NCBI GenBank assembly: GCA_023238725.1
Contig: CM041534.1
Location: 24,840,303 to 24,904,302, forward strand
From: Scortum barcoo
Lineage: Eukaryota > Chordata > Actinopteri > Centrarchiformes > Terapontidae
Reading direction: 5' to 3'
DNA: 64,000 nt
In this document: in pieces, positions 1-12,314 of the stretch
How positions within the stretch are numbered: the stretch's first letter is position 1
How the letters are laid out: each line of letters opens with the position of its first letter
Made by a program: the position numbers and the translations under genes
Notes under the pieces: generated by a model
Seen by the model: only the letters and a program-made list of their open reading frames with translations
Databases searched by the model: none
What the model was told of the DNA's origin: nothing

Positions 1-2725
1 TTTTACTGTTCCATGTGTATATGATCTGACAGACATTCATCAGACAGCTTTTCGGATAAATGTTCAGCTGAACACATGAAAAACTGCACATTTACATTTT
101 GGGAATTAAAAAACACATAATGTTTCTCTGGCGCCCTCCAGTGGAGGTTCACATGTGACCACATCCTGCAGCTTCATCACTCTCTTCATCATCACATTCG
201 CCACTTTCCAAAAAAGAAACTCTTAAAAGTCCTTTTTGAGTGTCAGGGCAGAAACTTTTTGTATTATTTACATCTGTCAGATTGTCAGAGTCTTTCTTTA
301 CTTCATTTAAATTCTCAGCAAACACTTTAAATCATGAATGAAACTTCCAGAAGAACATTTGAGTTTATCAATTTCAACAAACACGACATTGAGCGACCGG
401 TTGAGGAATATGTGTATTACTTCATTTCGCCTTATATTATATTTTATACTCTATTCTCTGGTGTCTTACTATTTTACACTGTTTTTATTACATGAAGTAC
501 TACATCATATTTCTGCATTTTTACAAACAAACACTAAATATTACTTAATCATATGATATATTAGTCTTGTGTTTGATGTCATTGTACACGATATTACTCT
601 TACCTGCTCTTACTGATGATTTGATTGATGATTTACTGAAGATAATTCTGACTTTAATTGCTGTATTTAACTCTATTCTCATTTCTATTTCATATAGTTC
701 AAATTATTTTGTCACTTAGCAGTTATTTCTCTCCACGTGTTGCTGCAACACCTGAATTTTCTCTCATCCATTTTGATTATCTACTTATAGTTCCAGAAAT
801 CTTTTTCAGTGCTCAGTTTCATTAAACATCTAATCTACATAATGTCTTTTTCAGAACAGAAACGTGATTGAATATTTGTTTGTTTATTTGTTGCTTCTGC
901 TTCTTCAGTTTCACAAAGATCTTAATAAATGAACATGTGAAAAGGTTCCTAAACACATTAGGTTCAAATTTACGCACCATCCAGACTTTTCTCTGTGTTG
1001 AAAATAAAATAAGCCTATAAATCGATCAGAACACAAAAATCAAAGCTGCTGAGGAGATAAATATGTAATGAGATTTTTTTATTCCTGACTTCAGCTTTGT
1101 GCTCTTCACAGTAAAAACTCAATGATGAGAGGAAACATTTGGCCTGCAGGCTGAATTAATTAACGTCTGTTTCAAGGTCAGCCAGCCTCCAACGCTCGAC
1201 CTGAGCTGCATTATCTTTATGAGGGCAGCAGCACAAACTGTTGCAGGAGGACGACACAGTTTAATCGATGGAAATGCATTTGGAGTTTAGCTCTTCATGT
1301 TCAGAGTTTTAAAATCTGCACAGAGCTGAGTTTGAACTGCTTTTGACTCTCAGATGTATTATGAGGTGATGTATGAATATTTGACCGCACTTACTAAAAT
1401 AAATATTACACATTGTTATACAGATTTTTACAGGTTGGTTCACTTGGAATAAGTCTGAGCATGTTTTCAAACCTGCAGTTCGTTTCCTCAGCAGATGATG
1501 GTTTGGACATTTGGACATGGACATTTTCAGTCTTGATGTGGTTGTTCAGCTCACAGCAGTCTGCTCGCAGCATCAGTGTGTATTTATTGGTAAAGTTTGG
1601 CTCCATCGCTGGTTTCTGTTGGCTGGTTCAGTCCAGTTTGGCCCTCGGCCCGCCTGAGAGGCTCTTACTTTTATTTGCCAGAGAATTAAAGAATTGGCCG
1701 ACAGCAGAGTCTCAGCTCAATTAACCCTCAGTCACCTCAAGTTCACTCAACAAAAGCTGTGAAAAAAGGAAAAAGAAGAGCAAAGCGAGGGAAACTGAAG
1801 CTGTTCACAAAGGTCTGCCTACTGACCTGGAGTCAGATCTAACAGGGAGAAGCAGCATTCAGATTTTATGTCTGAAACAACATCCGACTCTCAGATCTTT
1901 TTTCCATCTTCATCTCACTGTTCAATGCTCATTTATTCTTTTTTAATCTGATTTATGTTTCTCATCATTTTGATTTGTGTTTCTTTTATGTCTTCTCTTG
2001 ATGCCTTTTTATTTTTCATGTCTTATGTAAAGCAAAACCTGCTCTACAAAATCCAGTGATGGAAAATTGATCTTTGTGAACTTAAGGTGAGATTTATTTT
2101 CTTATTATAGTTTGTGTGATAAGAATTAATTAGGACCTTTTGTACTTTGAGAAATATAATAATAATGAAAACTTCTGACCTCCTGTTAAACACTGGACTC
2201 TTTCGTTCATGTTTCATATTTGTGAGTTTATGAAACCAAAGAGATAATTCAGGAAAATTAAATTCCATTATAAAGAAACGAGGGTTGTGTTTGGCTTCTG
2301 ACTCTTTGACTTCATCACCGCTGTGTCTGTCAGCCAATTTATTTAATCCGTTAATCTCCTCTTAATGTCCTCTCTCCACTTTTCAAACTTTATTATTTAT
2401 TATTTATTCATGCGGCTGGTGAGAGCGTCTCTTTTCATTCAGGACAGACATCAGTGAACAGTAAGTGGAGGGAATATTCTCCAGATTCATGTTGAAACTG
2501 AAGGGGAAGAGAAGCAAATAATCAATCAATCAATGGATCAATGGAGAAAAAAAGAATCAGCAGATTGATCCAGAATGAAAAGAATCATTAGCTGCAGTCC
2601 CAAAATACAAACTAGTTGAAAATGATCCACCTCAACCAACTCCAACAGTAAAATCCTGCTTTTACATTAATGAGGAGGAAGAATCATCTAATGAGAGAAC
2701 AGACAACAGGACAACAGACTTACAC
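1..2725. other. Gene-free 5' flank of the receptor gene
   Basis: AT-rich non-coding DNA. The open frames present (for example at 338-556 and 1413-1724) are short, lack a recognisable domain and have no convincing splice partners. I see no transposon protein here. It is presumably intergenic DNA upstream of the nicotinic receptor gene. Confidence 0.5.
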
Positions 2726-3153
2726 AGGGGACACTTTACTGACACAGGACTTTACTTTATGGACTTTAACTCCACTTTACTGACACAGGACTTTACTTTA
2801 TGGACTTTAACTTTACTGAGACTGGACTTTCCTTTATGGACTTTAACTTTACTGACACAGGACTTTACTTTATGGACTTTTGACACAACTCCTAGGACTT
2901 TCCACTTTACTGAGCAGGACTTTACTTTATGGACTTTAACTCCACTTTACTGACACAGGACTTTACTTTATGGACTCAGGACTTTAACTCCACTTTACTG
3001 AGCAGGACTTTACTTTATGGACTTTTAACTCCTTTAACTCCACTTTACTGAGACTTTACAGGATGAGCAGGACTTTACTTTATGGACTTTAACTGAGCTT
3101 TAGGACCTTTATGGACTTTACTTTACTGAGCACAGGACTTTACTTTATGGACT
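2726..3153 (+). repeat. Degenerate minisatellite with a unit of about 39 bp
   Basis: Roughly ten imperfect copies of a unit containing caggactttactttatgga followed by ctttaactccactttactga. Spacing is close to 39 bp, with internal deletions and some half-units. Because 39 is a multiple of three, part of the array stays open in one frame and gives a spurious repetitive reading frame at 2759-2953. It lies about 1 kb upstream of the receptor start codon. Confidence 0.85.
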
Positions 3154-4064
3154 GCTTTATTTACAGTTCATTCTCGGGGGGACATGAACATCCAAACACG
3201 TATTTCATAATCCATCAGATGTTGAGATATTTCAGTCTGAAGGAGTTATCATCAGTTAGGAAAGACATTACTGAGGCTTGAATATTTGTTGTTCCTGCTG
3301 TATTAATAATTCATGAACACAGTTTTTGAAATTGCCGACAGCAGTAGGTGAGGGGTGTGTTTGTTGGTGTGGGGGGGTTAAGTATGTGTCACCTGGTGTG
3401 TTCAAGGTACAAGCAGCTTTTGTTTCCTGTTACAGAGGAATCAGACGAGTGGTCAAACCCGTCCTTTAATTATTAACTCGCTGAACACGCTCCTGATATA
3501 TTTTGAAAAACTGGATACGAAGATCCATCTCTGTTAAAACACCTCGTGGAGAGAGAAGAGATCATGTTTTCTTCAGTATTTAATCTTCATTTAATATAAA
3601 GCAGAGGTGACCAACCCTACATGTTTCAGCTGATTCTTAAAAAGCTTCAGTAACGTGTCAGAGGTGGTGACCACAAAGATAAAGTCACCTTTATTATAAA
3701 GGCGCTGATATCAGTGATTAAACAATTATTTTAGGTTTGTTTATAACAAAAAAAAAATCACAGCGCCCATAATTTTATTTAACTTTTTTGACGCACAAGA
3801 TTACGACTTGTTCATTATATTGAGACAACACACTTTTTATATTTCACAGAGTGACAGTTTTAGTGAATATGAATAAAGAGTCCCTTTTAAATAAAGAACT
3901 TTCTTCTTCCTAATATTTTGGCCTTTGCGTCTTGAATGCAGAACATTTACTTTCCACAGTGTGATATTTGTCCTTCAGTAAAGGAACTGAGTAATCCTCC
4001 CACTGCACAGCCTGTGAGGCACTAATGACCCCTCATATATCAGCGACCACTGCACTACAGCAAA
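3154..4064. other. Gene-free upstream region of the nicotinic receptor gene
   Basis: Non-coding DNA that should contain the core promoter and 5' untranslated region of the receptor gene. I could not fix a transcription start. There is no strong TATA box at the expected distance, only weak AT-rich runs such as around 4035. Confidence 0.35.
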
Positions 4065-4085
4065 CTCTCTCTCTCTCTCTCTCTC
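4065..4085 (+). repeat. (CT)n microsatellite in the putative 5' untranslated region
   Basis: Uninterrupted CT dinucleotides, 105 bases upstream of the receptor ATG. Such a pyrimidine tract could lie in the 5' untranslated region or core promoter of the receptor gene, but this is inference from position. Confidence 0.9.
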
Positions 4086-4190
4086 AGTGTGTTTCCTCTC
4101 TGCTCAGTGGTCGGATGCTGGCTGATCTGTGATCACAGGTTTTTGTAATCGATCATTATTTCCTGGATCAATAACAGTTATTGAAGCAGG

Positions 4191-4248
4191 ATGAAGCTCC
4201 TCTGCAACAGATCAATCGTGTATCTCCTGCTTGTCTTCTCTCTTCCAG
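4191..4248 (+). CDS. chrna10: Receptor exon 1 (signal peptide)
   Basis: Encodes MKLLCNRSIVYLLLVFSLP, a short basic start followed by a hydrophobic core, as expected for a signal peptide. It ends at CCAG|GTGAGA in phase 1. The ATG follows (CT)n-containing DNA and has no other in-frame ATG nearby. Exon 1 is small and separated by an 8.7-kb intron, so it depends on phase agreement with exon 2, which is exact. Confidence 0.8.
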
Positions 4249-5702
4249 GTGAGAAAAATTTCAGCTACTTTGAAGGAAAAAGTTCAAATTCAATTCAAAT
4301 TCAAAAAGGTGCTTTTTGCTCTTATACGTATTTATATATGGTTTAATATGATGGTTTTCTATGAAATTTGAAATGGAAATGAATGCAAGTTTGTTTTTTA
4401 CACAATAAAAGGTAAAAGGTTTGACTGAAGCTCCAGCTGTTCCTCAGACAGATGTTAGAGTGTGCAGATTATTGGACAGATGTGGCAGAATGACTGACAG
4501 CTGTCAGGGATGAGGATCATAATGAAGATTGAAGTCACTGATCTGTGTTGAACGTTTCATCTGATCATTTTTCATCATTTAGTTGTTCTGCCTACAAAAA
4601 GCTCACCCTTCTCTTCACGTGTTTTACTGGAACAGAAATTTATATCTGTAATCTCCAACAGGACTGCAACTAACAATAGCATAATCTGTTAATCTTCTTT
4701 TTTGATGACTTGATTAATTTCTACAGTGCCCCGTCACACTTTCCTTCTGTACACCAGATTTCTGATCATCAGAACAAATCAATATGAGAATCTTTAGCAA
4801 TTTAGCAAAAATGACTTCAAAGATGAATTCATTACCACATTCTGTAACTGCAGTAGTTGTTATTTTTCTGTTGATCAGCTCATCGATCAATTCACCGATC
4901 ATTTCAGCTCCAAACACTGTAAATCTCAGCTGACAGTCTTTATCAGCGTCATTCATGTGCTCACCCCGTGGTGTGTTTATTGATCGCTGCAGTGATGGGG
5001 GTGTTCAGGATTCACTGTGCTTCTGAGTGATAGGGATAGAAAACACAGTTCACAGCCGCAAGATGGAGGTGAAGCTGATGTGACGTTTAGAGAGCAGATC
5101 TAAAGAACTGTCATGTTTTTATGTGATAAAATGAGCACAGTGATAAATAAATGTTTGTTTGAATAAAGTAAAGAAGTAAACTCTCAAACTGAAGACCACC
5201 ACCTTAAACGAGAGGTTTGTGGCTTCACTCCCGTCAAAGGCACTGATGATGTCCCCCTGCCGATGAAAGCGCCAGATCACAAAAAGATAATATGGAGAAC
5301 GATTAGAAACGAGGAGTTTTATCATTTAGTGTGATGGACTTGTTGCTGTGACAACCAGCTACTTAAGCTTCAGAATGCTTTAAGTCAGAATAAAGTCACG
5401 TCTAATATTAACCAAGAAAAGGTACCTGCAGGAGTATTATAGATCAGACTCAGTACTGCCCCCTGCAGGATGGAGCAGCGATGTTAAAGACTCACTAACA
5501 CACGTTGTTTTTTTACACTCCTCTATAGCATGAATGGCTTTAAGACTAACTGCAAAAAGATGCTGTTTTGTATGTGTGATTTCTATGGCGATACATTGAT
5601 CATTTGAAAGATGCTTGTGTGTGCAAAACTATCATGACCAGAAACTAAAGTCCCTACTTGGTTTGTTGTAGAATAATAGTCCCCTCCTGTATATACAGTA
5701 GG

Positions 5703-5738
<36 letters not shown>

Positions 5739-8700
5739 TGAGGTTTACGTTGGGACAATGGTGGGAGGCAGACTGAGCAGTGATGAGTGTTGATGCTCGT
5801 GAGGATTAGAGCTGTCGGTCCAGCAGATAAAGGAGGAGTTGTGTTCTCACTGCAAACACTCCACGAGTTCGCCCCCAACATCTGTTCGAAGATAATCATC
5901 AGCTCTGGAGATCATGAACGTCCACCATCTGACCATTAGTTCTTGATGTACTTATTTTTCAGTCTGAAGATTTTAAAGTGTGAGTGTGAGAAGCCATCAG
6001 TTACAGAAGTGCTTTTCTATATTCGATATTTCAGATGTTTCTTTAAACAATGTCTCGTAGAAACTCTGTTTTGAGCACCAGTTTGAATTATTTTCATTTA
6101 GTTATGTCCTTCAGTTTAATGAGCGGCCCTAAATATTACACTACCCATCGGCCTGTTGCCATAAAGAAGACACTTAGATGTGCTATAGTGCAGTAATGAA
6201 TAAAGAAAATATCAAAAGTGACCCCAAATTCAAAAGTTAAATGAATTTAAACTCCACATTGTGTTTTCAGTTTTCCTAACATAAACCTTATCGGTTTGAT
6301 TTGATGTTTCTTGCAGCAATGCACATTAGGACCTTCTTAAATTTTTATATCAACAAGTTTCTTGTAGCTACAACATAATATTTTCTAACATAGATGTTCA
6401 TCTTTTGTTCTGATAATCAGTGGGGAATAATCCTAAAATGGATCAGCATCCCAGATAAATCTCTAACAACTCCATTTGATTTTCAGCTTTACAATATTAT
6501 TTGCACACAATAAAGACTGATTTCTGAATCACTTTTGTTCTTCAAAGCACAAACTATGTCCTCTTTAAAACATGCACCTTCTTATATATTTCTTTCTGTC
6601 TATTCTATCTTGTTTATTTTGTACTATTCTACTTTTTTTTTATACTTATTCTGCTTTTATATTTATTCTTATTTGGGCTTGCACCGGGACCAGGGTAGCT
6701 AATCTCGTTCCATCCCATGTTTAACTTGTGTTGGAATGACAATAAACAATCCTTGAATCCTTGAATCCTTCTGTAATTTAACAGATCGGTCTCAAGAGTC
6801 GCTTTTATGTGATCGTCATGGTGAACTAAGAGTTTGAACCTGCAGCCACTAAGGTCTGAAGTGAATTTGTCACACTGAGTTCAACACACAGACGGATTAC
6901 ATACTTGCTTTGTTCACCTCAGTGAAAGGAGATTTATCTTTTATTATCATCTCTTATGCACCAAGACAACAAAGTCTCTTAAATAAAGAAGGAAACTCTG
7001 AATGAGCCGGTTTGAAATTGTTGATGAGATTATTTTAATACAAAGTCAGTCTGTCAGGATTGTTTTTATTCTCCCTCTTGTGACCGGCAGATGATGCAAA
7101 AAAGGTTAAAAAACACACAATAATCATCAGAGCAGAACTCCCAAATTTTTCTAAAGAGACGTCCTTCCTGTCGGTCCCTGCAACAGACAGAAAGACAGAA
7201 AAGAGCTTAACATGCACATCTGATGATGATGTTCAGCTTTGGTATCAGTGTTGGCTGTAAACACACACACACAGATCAGGTCATATTGACTTAACATGCC
7301 ATCATCTGTTTTTTGCACTTAGCTGTGATGCTCATGACTCTGACCATCTGTGCACCACAATGTATGTACTCGCTCGTTACCATGACGATGATGGTAACGA
7401 TAATGTTGTTCAAGACGATCGTGGTGAATGGTGATGATATGATGATAAATACGTGCTGCATTGTGTGCATTGTGTGTGTGTGTGTGTGTGTGTGTGCCAG
7501 CTGGCCCATTCTCAGAGCTGTTAGCATGAACACTTGAACTCCTCGGAGTCGATGGTGGTTCACAAACTGCTGACTCAGCTGCTCAGCGGACCACGAAGAC
7601 GTTTGAACAATGAACAGAGAAACAAGAGGCGGAGCTGCAGCTCAATTTAAAGACACACCAGGGTTTCAAAGATCTCACCTGCTGGAAAATGAGCTCAAAG
7701 TCATTGTTTTTATCAGGTGGGCCAATCCGGGCCTGTGTCAGTCTTTTCTCCATCATCCTTAATGACAGCTTAATAAAAAGCAGTCAACACTCAGGTAGCA
7801 GCTTCTCATTTTCACTGTCATCAGTTAAAATGACCAACATCATCAGCTGTTGTTAGTTAACGTCAACCCATCAACATTAAACTGTTTTTGTTTTGTTTGT
7901 CTGAACTCAACCAAAGATCATATGTGAGGGAAGAAACTGTGACATCACTGAACCATCAGAGTGGAGGAGGTACTCTTCTTTAAGTACAAGGATTAATACT
8001 ACAGTGTAAAAATACTAATAACAAGTCTTGAATTCAAAATGGCTGTAAAACTCTAACAATTATTAGAATCAACATTACTAAAAAGTAGTGATTAAATTTG
8101 TATTATGAGTCTGAATTTTCAAAGTTACTAGTCACTAAAGTTATCAAATGTAGTGGAGAAAAAGAGCCACAGATGAGGGATCCCTCTCCCTGGGACGGAC
8201 AGACGTGCAATAGATTTGCCACATGTACAGAGAACATCATCATCAGTCATATATGGAGTTAAACATGGGTCGTCGTAATAAACTGTAGATAAACTGAGTT
8301 CATGGGTTTAGTCCATGTGTGAAGGTATCACAGGTAATGGAAATGAGTCTGTGAGTCCAGGTGCATCTCTAGATGTCCTCATATGGAGCTCTGGGCCACT
8401 CGACCTTCTCTCCACAACACAGACACAGATCATGTCCCCACCAGGCCAGTGAACCTCAGACAGATGGACCACAACCAGAATCAGTGAGGAACCTGCAAGA
8501 CTGGAGAGAACAAAGAGGACCGGGGCTCCGGCAGTAACATGCACTTTACAGGACATAAGAATATTCACATTAACCGCTTTGACACACTTTAACCAATTTA
8601 ACCACTTTAACTACTTTAACCAGTTTATAAGTTGACTCTATTTTGCACCATTACCATATCAATTTGCACTGTGTGATTTTGCCATGTCTTTGTTTTATTA

Positions 8701-11700
8701 TCATGTCTTACGGAAACATACATTCAATCCTCAGCATGTCCTGCACATGCCGCAAAATTAACAAAGATGCAGACTTTGACTTTGGCTTTGAAATAAGAGT
8801 AGAGGAAGCAGAGACAGAGGAAGAGGGAGAGGTGCCCGGTGCATCATGGGAGCCCCCGGCAGTCTAAGCCTATAGCAGCATAACTAAGGCTTGAGCCTGT
8901 GCCCACCCTAACTATAAGCTTTATCAAACACTATTCTATTCTTAAACACTGACACTGTGTCTGCCTCTCGGACCCAGACTGGGAGCTGGTTCCAGAGTAC
9001 TTGAGTACAGTATTAGAGTAAATGTACAGATGTCAGAGCTCCGTGCAGACCAGTCAAGTTCTTCCACACCAACTTGGAAAAAACATTTTATTATAGAGCT
9101 GCTTTGTGAACGGCAGCATTTTCATGTTGAGACGCAAACTGTTCCCTGTTGGACTCTGTGAGTCTGATAGGAGGTTCTTGTCAGTCTTAAAAAGAAGAAA
9201 GTGCTTCTTTCGTGTGCTAAACACCTGTTTTACAGCACTCCACACTGAGGGTGGATGTTCTAGCTGTCAGTGATGATGTTCTAGTAGTTATTGAGGAGGT
9301 TCTTGTGGTTGTAGGGCTTCTTTAGGTTGTTTAGGAGGGTTACAAGGTTTCTTTAGGCAGTTCTGGTAGAAATTAAAGATGTTTTGTGGGTTCTTTGGTA
9401 TGTTGAACACGTATTGGAGATGATCCTGGAGCAACGGCGCTCTCCGCCATCACCATCAAAACACCAAATAAGGAAACATCTTTTGAAGGACAGTGTTCAT
9501 CCTCCAGCAGAGATCTACATCAGTGGCAAGGAGCACTGAACCTGTTCTCAACACCTGACTGAGACACTTTATGTGGGTTTTTATTTCATTTGTCACCCGT
9601 CTGTATAAACAATGTCAAAGTTAATGGAAATCTGGCCTGTAGTTGTTGGGAAATCATGTCTTGGATGAAAGTATTGGACAGACTGTTGTCAGTCCCTCAG
9701 ACCTTCTGCTTGCTGAGAAAAGACAACACATTGTGTTAAAACTACATGTTCCCGTCTCGTTTGTTTGATTATTTTTAAATGAAAATAGTTTGAGTTGCAG
9801 GAATATTTCTGCCATACACATGCTTCTTTCAAATTTTAACTCTATCACAGCCTGATAACTCTTCTTCCTCTGAACCATAAAAACTATTAAATCTCATCAA
9901 CAAGCCTCACTGTTGTTCCTTCATCACCATGAACACACACTTTGTTTAGTGTTGACTCAATCACACACACACACACACTGTCCTGCTGCCACAAACACTG
10001 ACTAGAGCACCAAATGTGGATTCGTCCGCTGCTCAAAATAGTCCCCAACCGATGAAGTATTTGCTCCTGTTTGAGTAATGTTTGAAAAAGTCTTTTAAAG
10101 TAAAACTATTTATTTGTGAGGTGTTTTTTTAAATGTACATCTTCAGTAGGAATCAATACACAACCAACTTTCTGAAAGTCCAAAACACATTGTTGGGTTT
10201 GGTAATCTGTTGACAATAAAAAAAAACATAGAATAATGTTAGAATGATCTTTTAGAGACACGTGTGTGTATGTTTTCAAACTGATACATAAATCCATCTC
10301 ATATGTCTGATAATCTACCTTTTACACGCAAACAGAGATTTGGAGAATCTCTATCAGTTTCTCATAATGACGTCTCTGGTTTTTCATGTCTGTATGGCAG
10401 ATTCGGAGCTTCACTTCCACATTTCCATTTTTGAACAAAAGATGTTAACACTCATCACCCCCGCCTCCTCCCTGTGTGTCTCTACAGCCATGTTGGAGTG
10501 TTCAGTAATATATTATTTACTCATTATCTGAAGGTCATTTTCCTTTTTTGTAAAAGGCATGTGGGTGTGTGAGATTGATTATTTTTGTCTCCACTTGCAG
10601 TCATGAATCTGTCCCTGTTGTTGGGGTTTCAGGGCAAGAAATAGAAACATGCCCTGTGGATCACGTTGGATCAATTTCATGCTACAAACATGAAGAAAGA
10701 GAATATTTTTTACATGATTTAGTTCTGAAACTCCAGGTTGGGCACCCAAGATGAGTCATTTAGAGATCATACAATTATGTAATGATTAAGAAGGAAAAAA
10801 ACCTCTGTTACACAAATGTGACTTGCTCTAACTGGACTTGAGGCAACTCATTAGCTTGGCAACATTAGGACTACAAATAGCCCACAATGCAACACTTTTG
10901 TTGGAGCTGGTAAAATTCATTTAAAAAGAAGATGCTAACGTCACATTTTCAAAAATAAGTTTCAGAAGAAAACATCACTAATCAAGTTTTTAATCAATGA
11001 TCTTTTATGTCTTTTTCCCTAAATCTTAAATAAGGTATTTTAGAAGTACATAATATTACACTACACAAATCCCATCACACATAGTTTAAAGACAACTTCC
11101 CAGAGCACACAGGAGGTTGTCATTAAGAGGCAGCAGCCAACAAAACCTTTCACTGTGACCTTCCAGGATGTGTTTTTGGCGGCTGAACTTAATTCCTCAG
11201 CTGTCTGAAGACGGCTGACTGCAGCTGATAGTGAAGTCTTTGTCCTTAATAGATTTCATAAACAATTTACACAACTGAAGTGTCGGCTCTTCAAGGCCTT
11301 TCACTATTTACTTATATGGTTACAGGACTGAAGATGAAGCCTAGTCTGCTGTTATCAGCCTGACTGTAGAGACGAGTCTTCAGCTTTACCTTCTCTGATT
11401 TACAGCTCGTTTATCTGATTTGGGCTTTGGTGGACAGACCTGTCCTCATAGTTTTGACCGTTAGATTTTGCAGATGCGAAGAGATCCAAACACTAATGAG
11501 CACTTAATGTGAGCCTGTCAGGGTTTTATTGGGCTTAAAATAAAGACGTTGGCGGTGGTTTGCGGAGTTACAGCTGAAGTAATTTTGCTTATGTTTATTT
11601 GCCAAAATTTAACAGAAACATGAACCTGATTCTTCTACCTTAAAGATGAAGTCACTGTTCATCATTCACTTACATACATTTCATTTACATCTCCCTTTAA

Positions 11701-12274
11701 GAGCTGGGTGTGCTTGAAGCAAACTGGTTCATACAACACTTATGAGGACATAAGTGTTTGGTGTTGGTGAAAGAGATGAGACGTGACGAAAGGGTGATAA
11801 CGGTGCACACTTTCAGACCACCTCTCTTTGAAGACAATCATAGTGTAAGTACTTATGACCGACATTTTTTGTAGTTTAACTAAGGTCCACGTTCTTTCCC
11901 CAACCAGACAGCAACCATCCAGCTTCCAGATGAGGATGTTGTAGAAATTATCAACTAAAAACATTGTGATCCATATCCATCAAAAAATATCATGCAAATT
12001 TTCAACAAGTTACTCATTTTCTACTTAAGAACTTTACATTATATTACATTGGTGGCCTTAGTTTGTTTGAGCTTTATTTACATGGATATATTTGCAAAGA
12101 TTATTGGACAAACTCACAGGCACCCTTCCTGTCCACTGACATCCTCATTGTCATTAGTTGTCACAGGATTTAAGGGAATTATCAGTCTGCTGCTGTTCTG
12201 CAGACATTTTTGTGTTTAATGGGTTAAACCTGAGGTGATTGCCAGGTTAATTGAACTGGGAAAGATGGTCTGCA

Positions 12275-12314
<40 letters not shown>

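Noticed and set aside
338..556. 72-residue hydrophobic open frame
   Set aside because: AT-rich chance frame without homology, splice support or a promoter.
1413..1724. 103-residue open frame upstream of the receptor
   Set aside because: No domain recognised, overlapping frames on the other strand of similar length, and no splice context.
2759..2953. Repetitive open frame rich in DFTLWTLT
   Set aside because: It is translation of the 39-bp minisatellite, not a gene.
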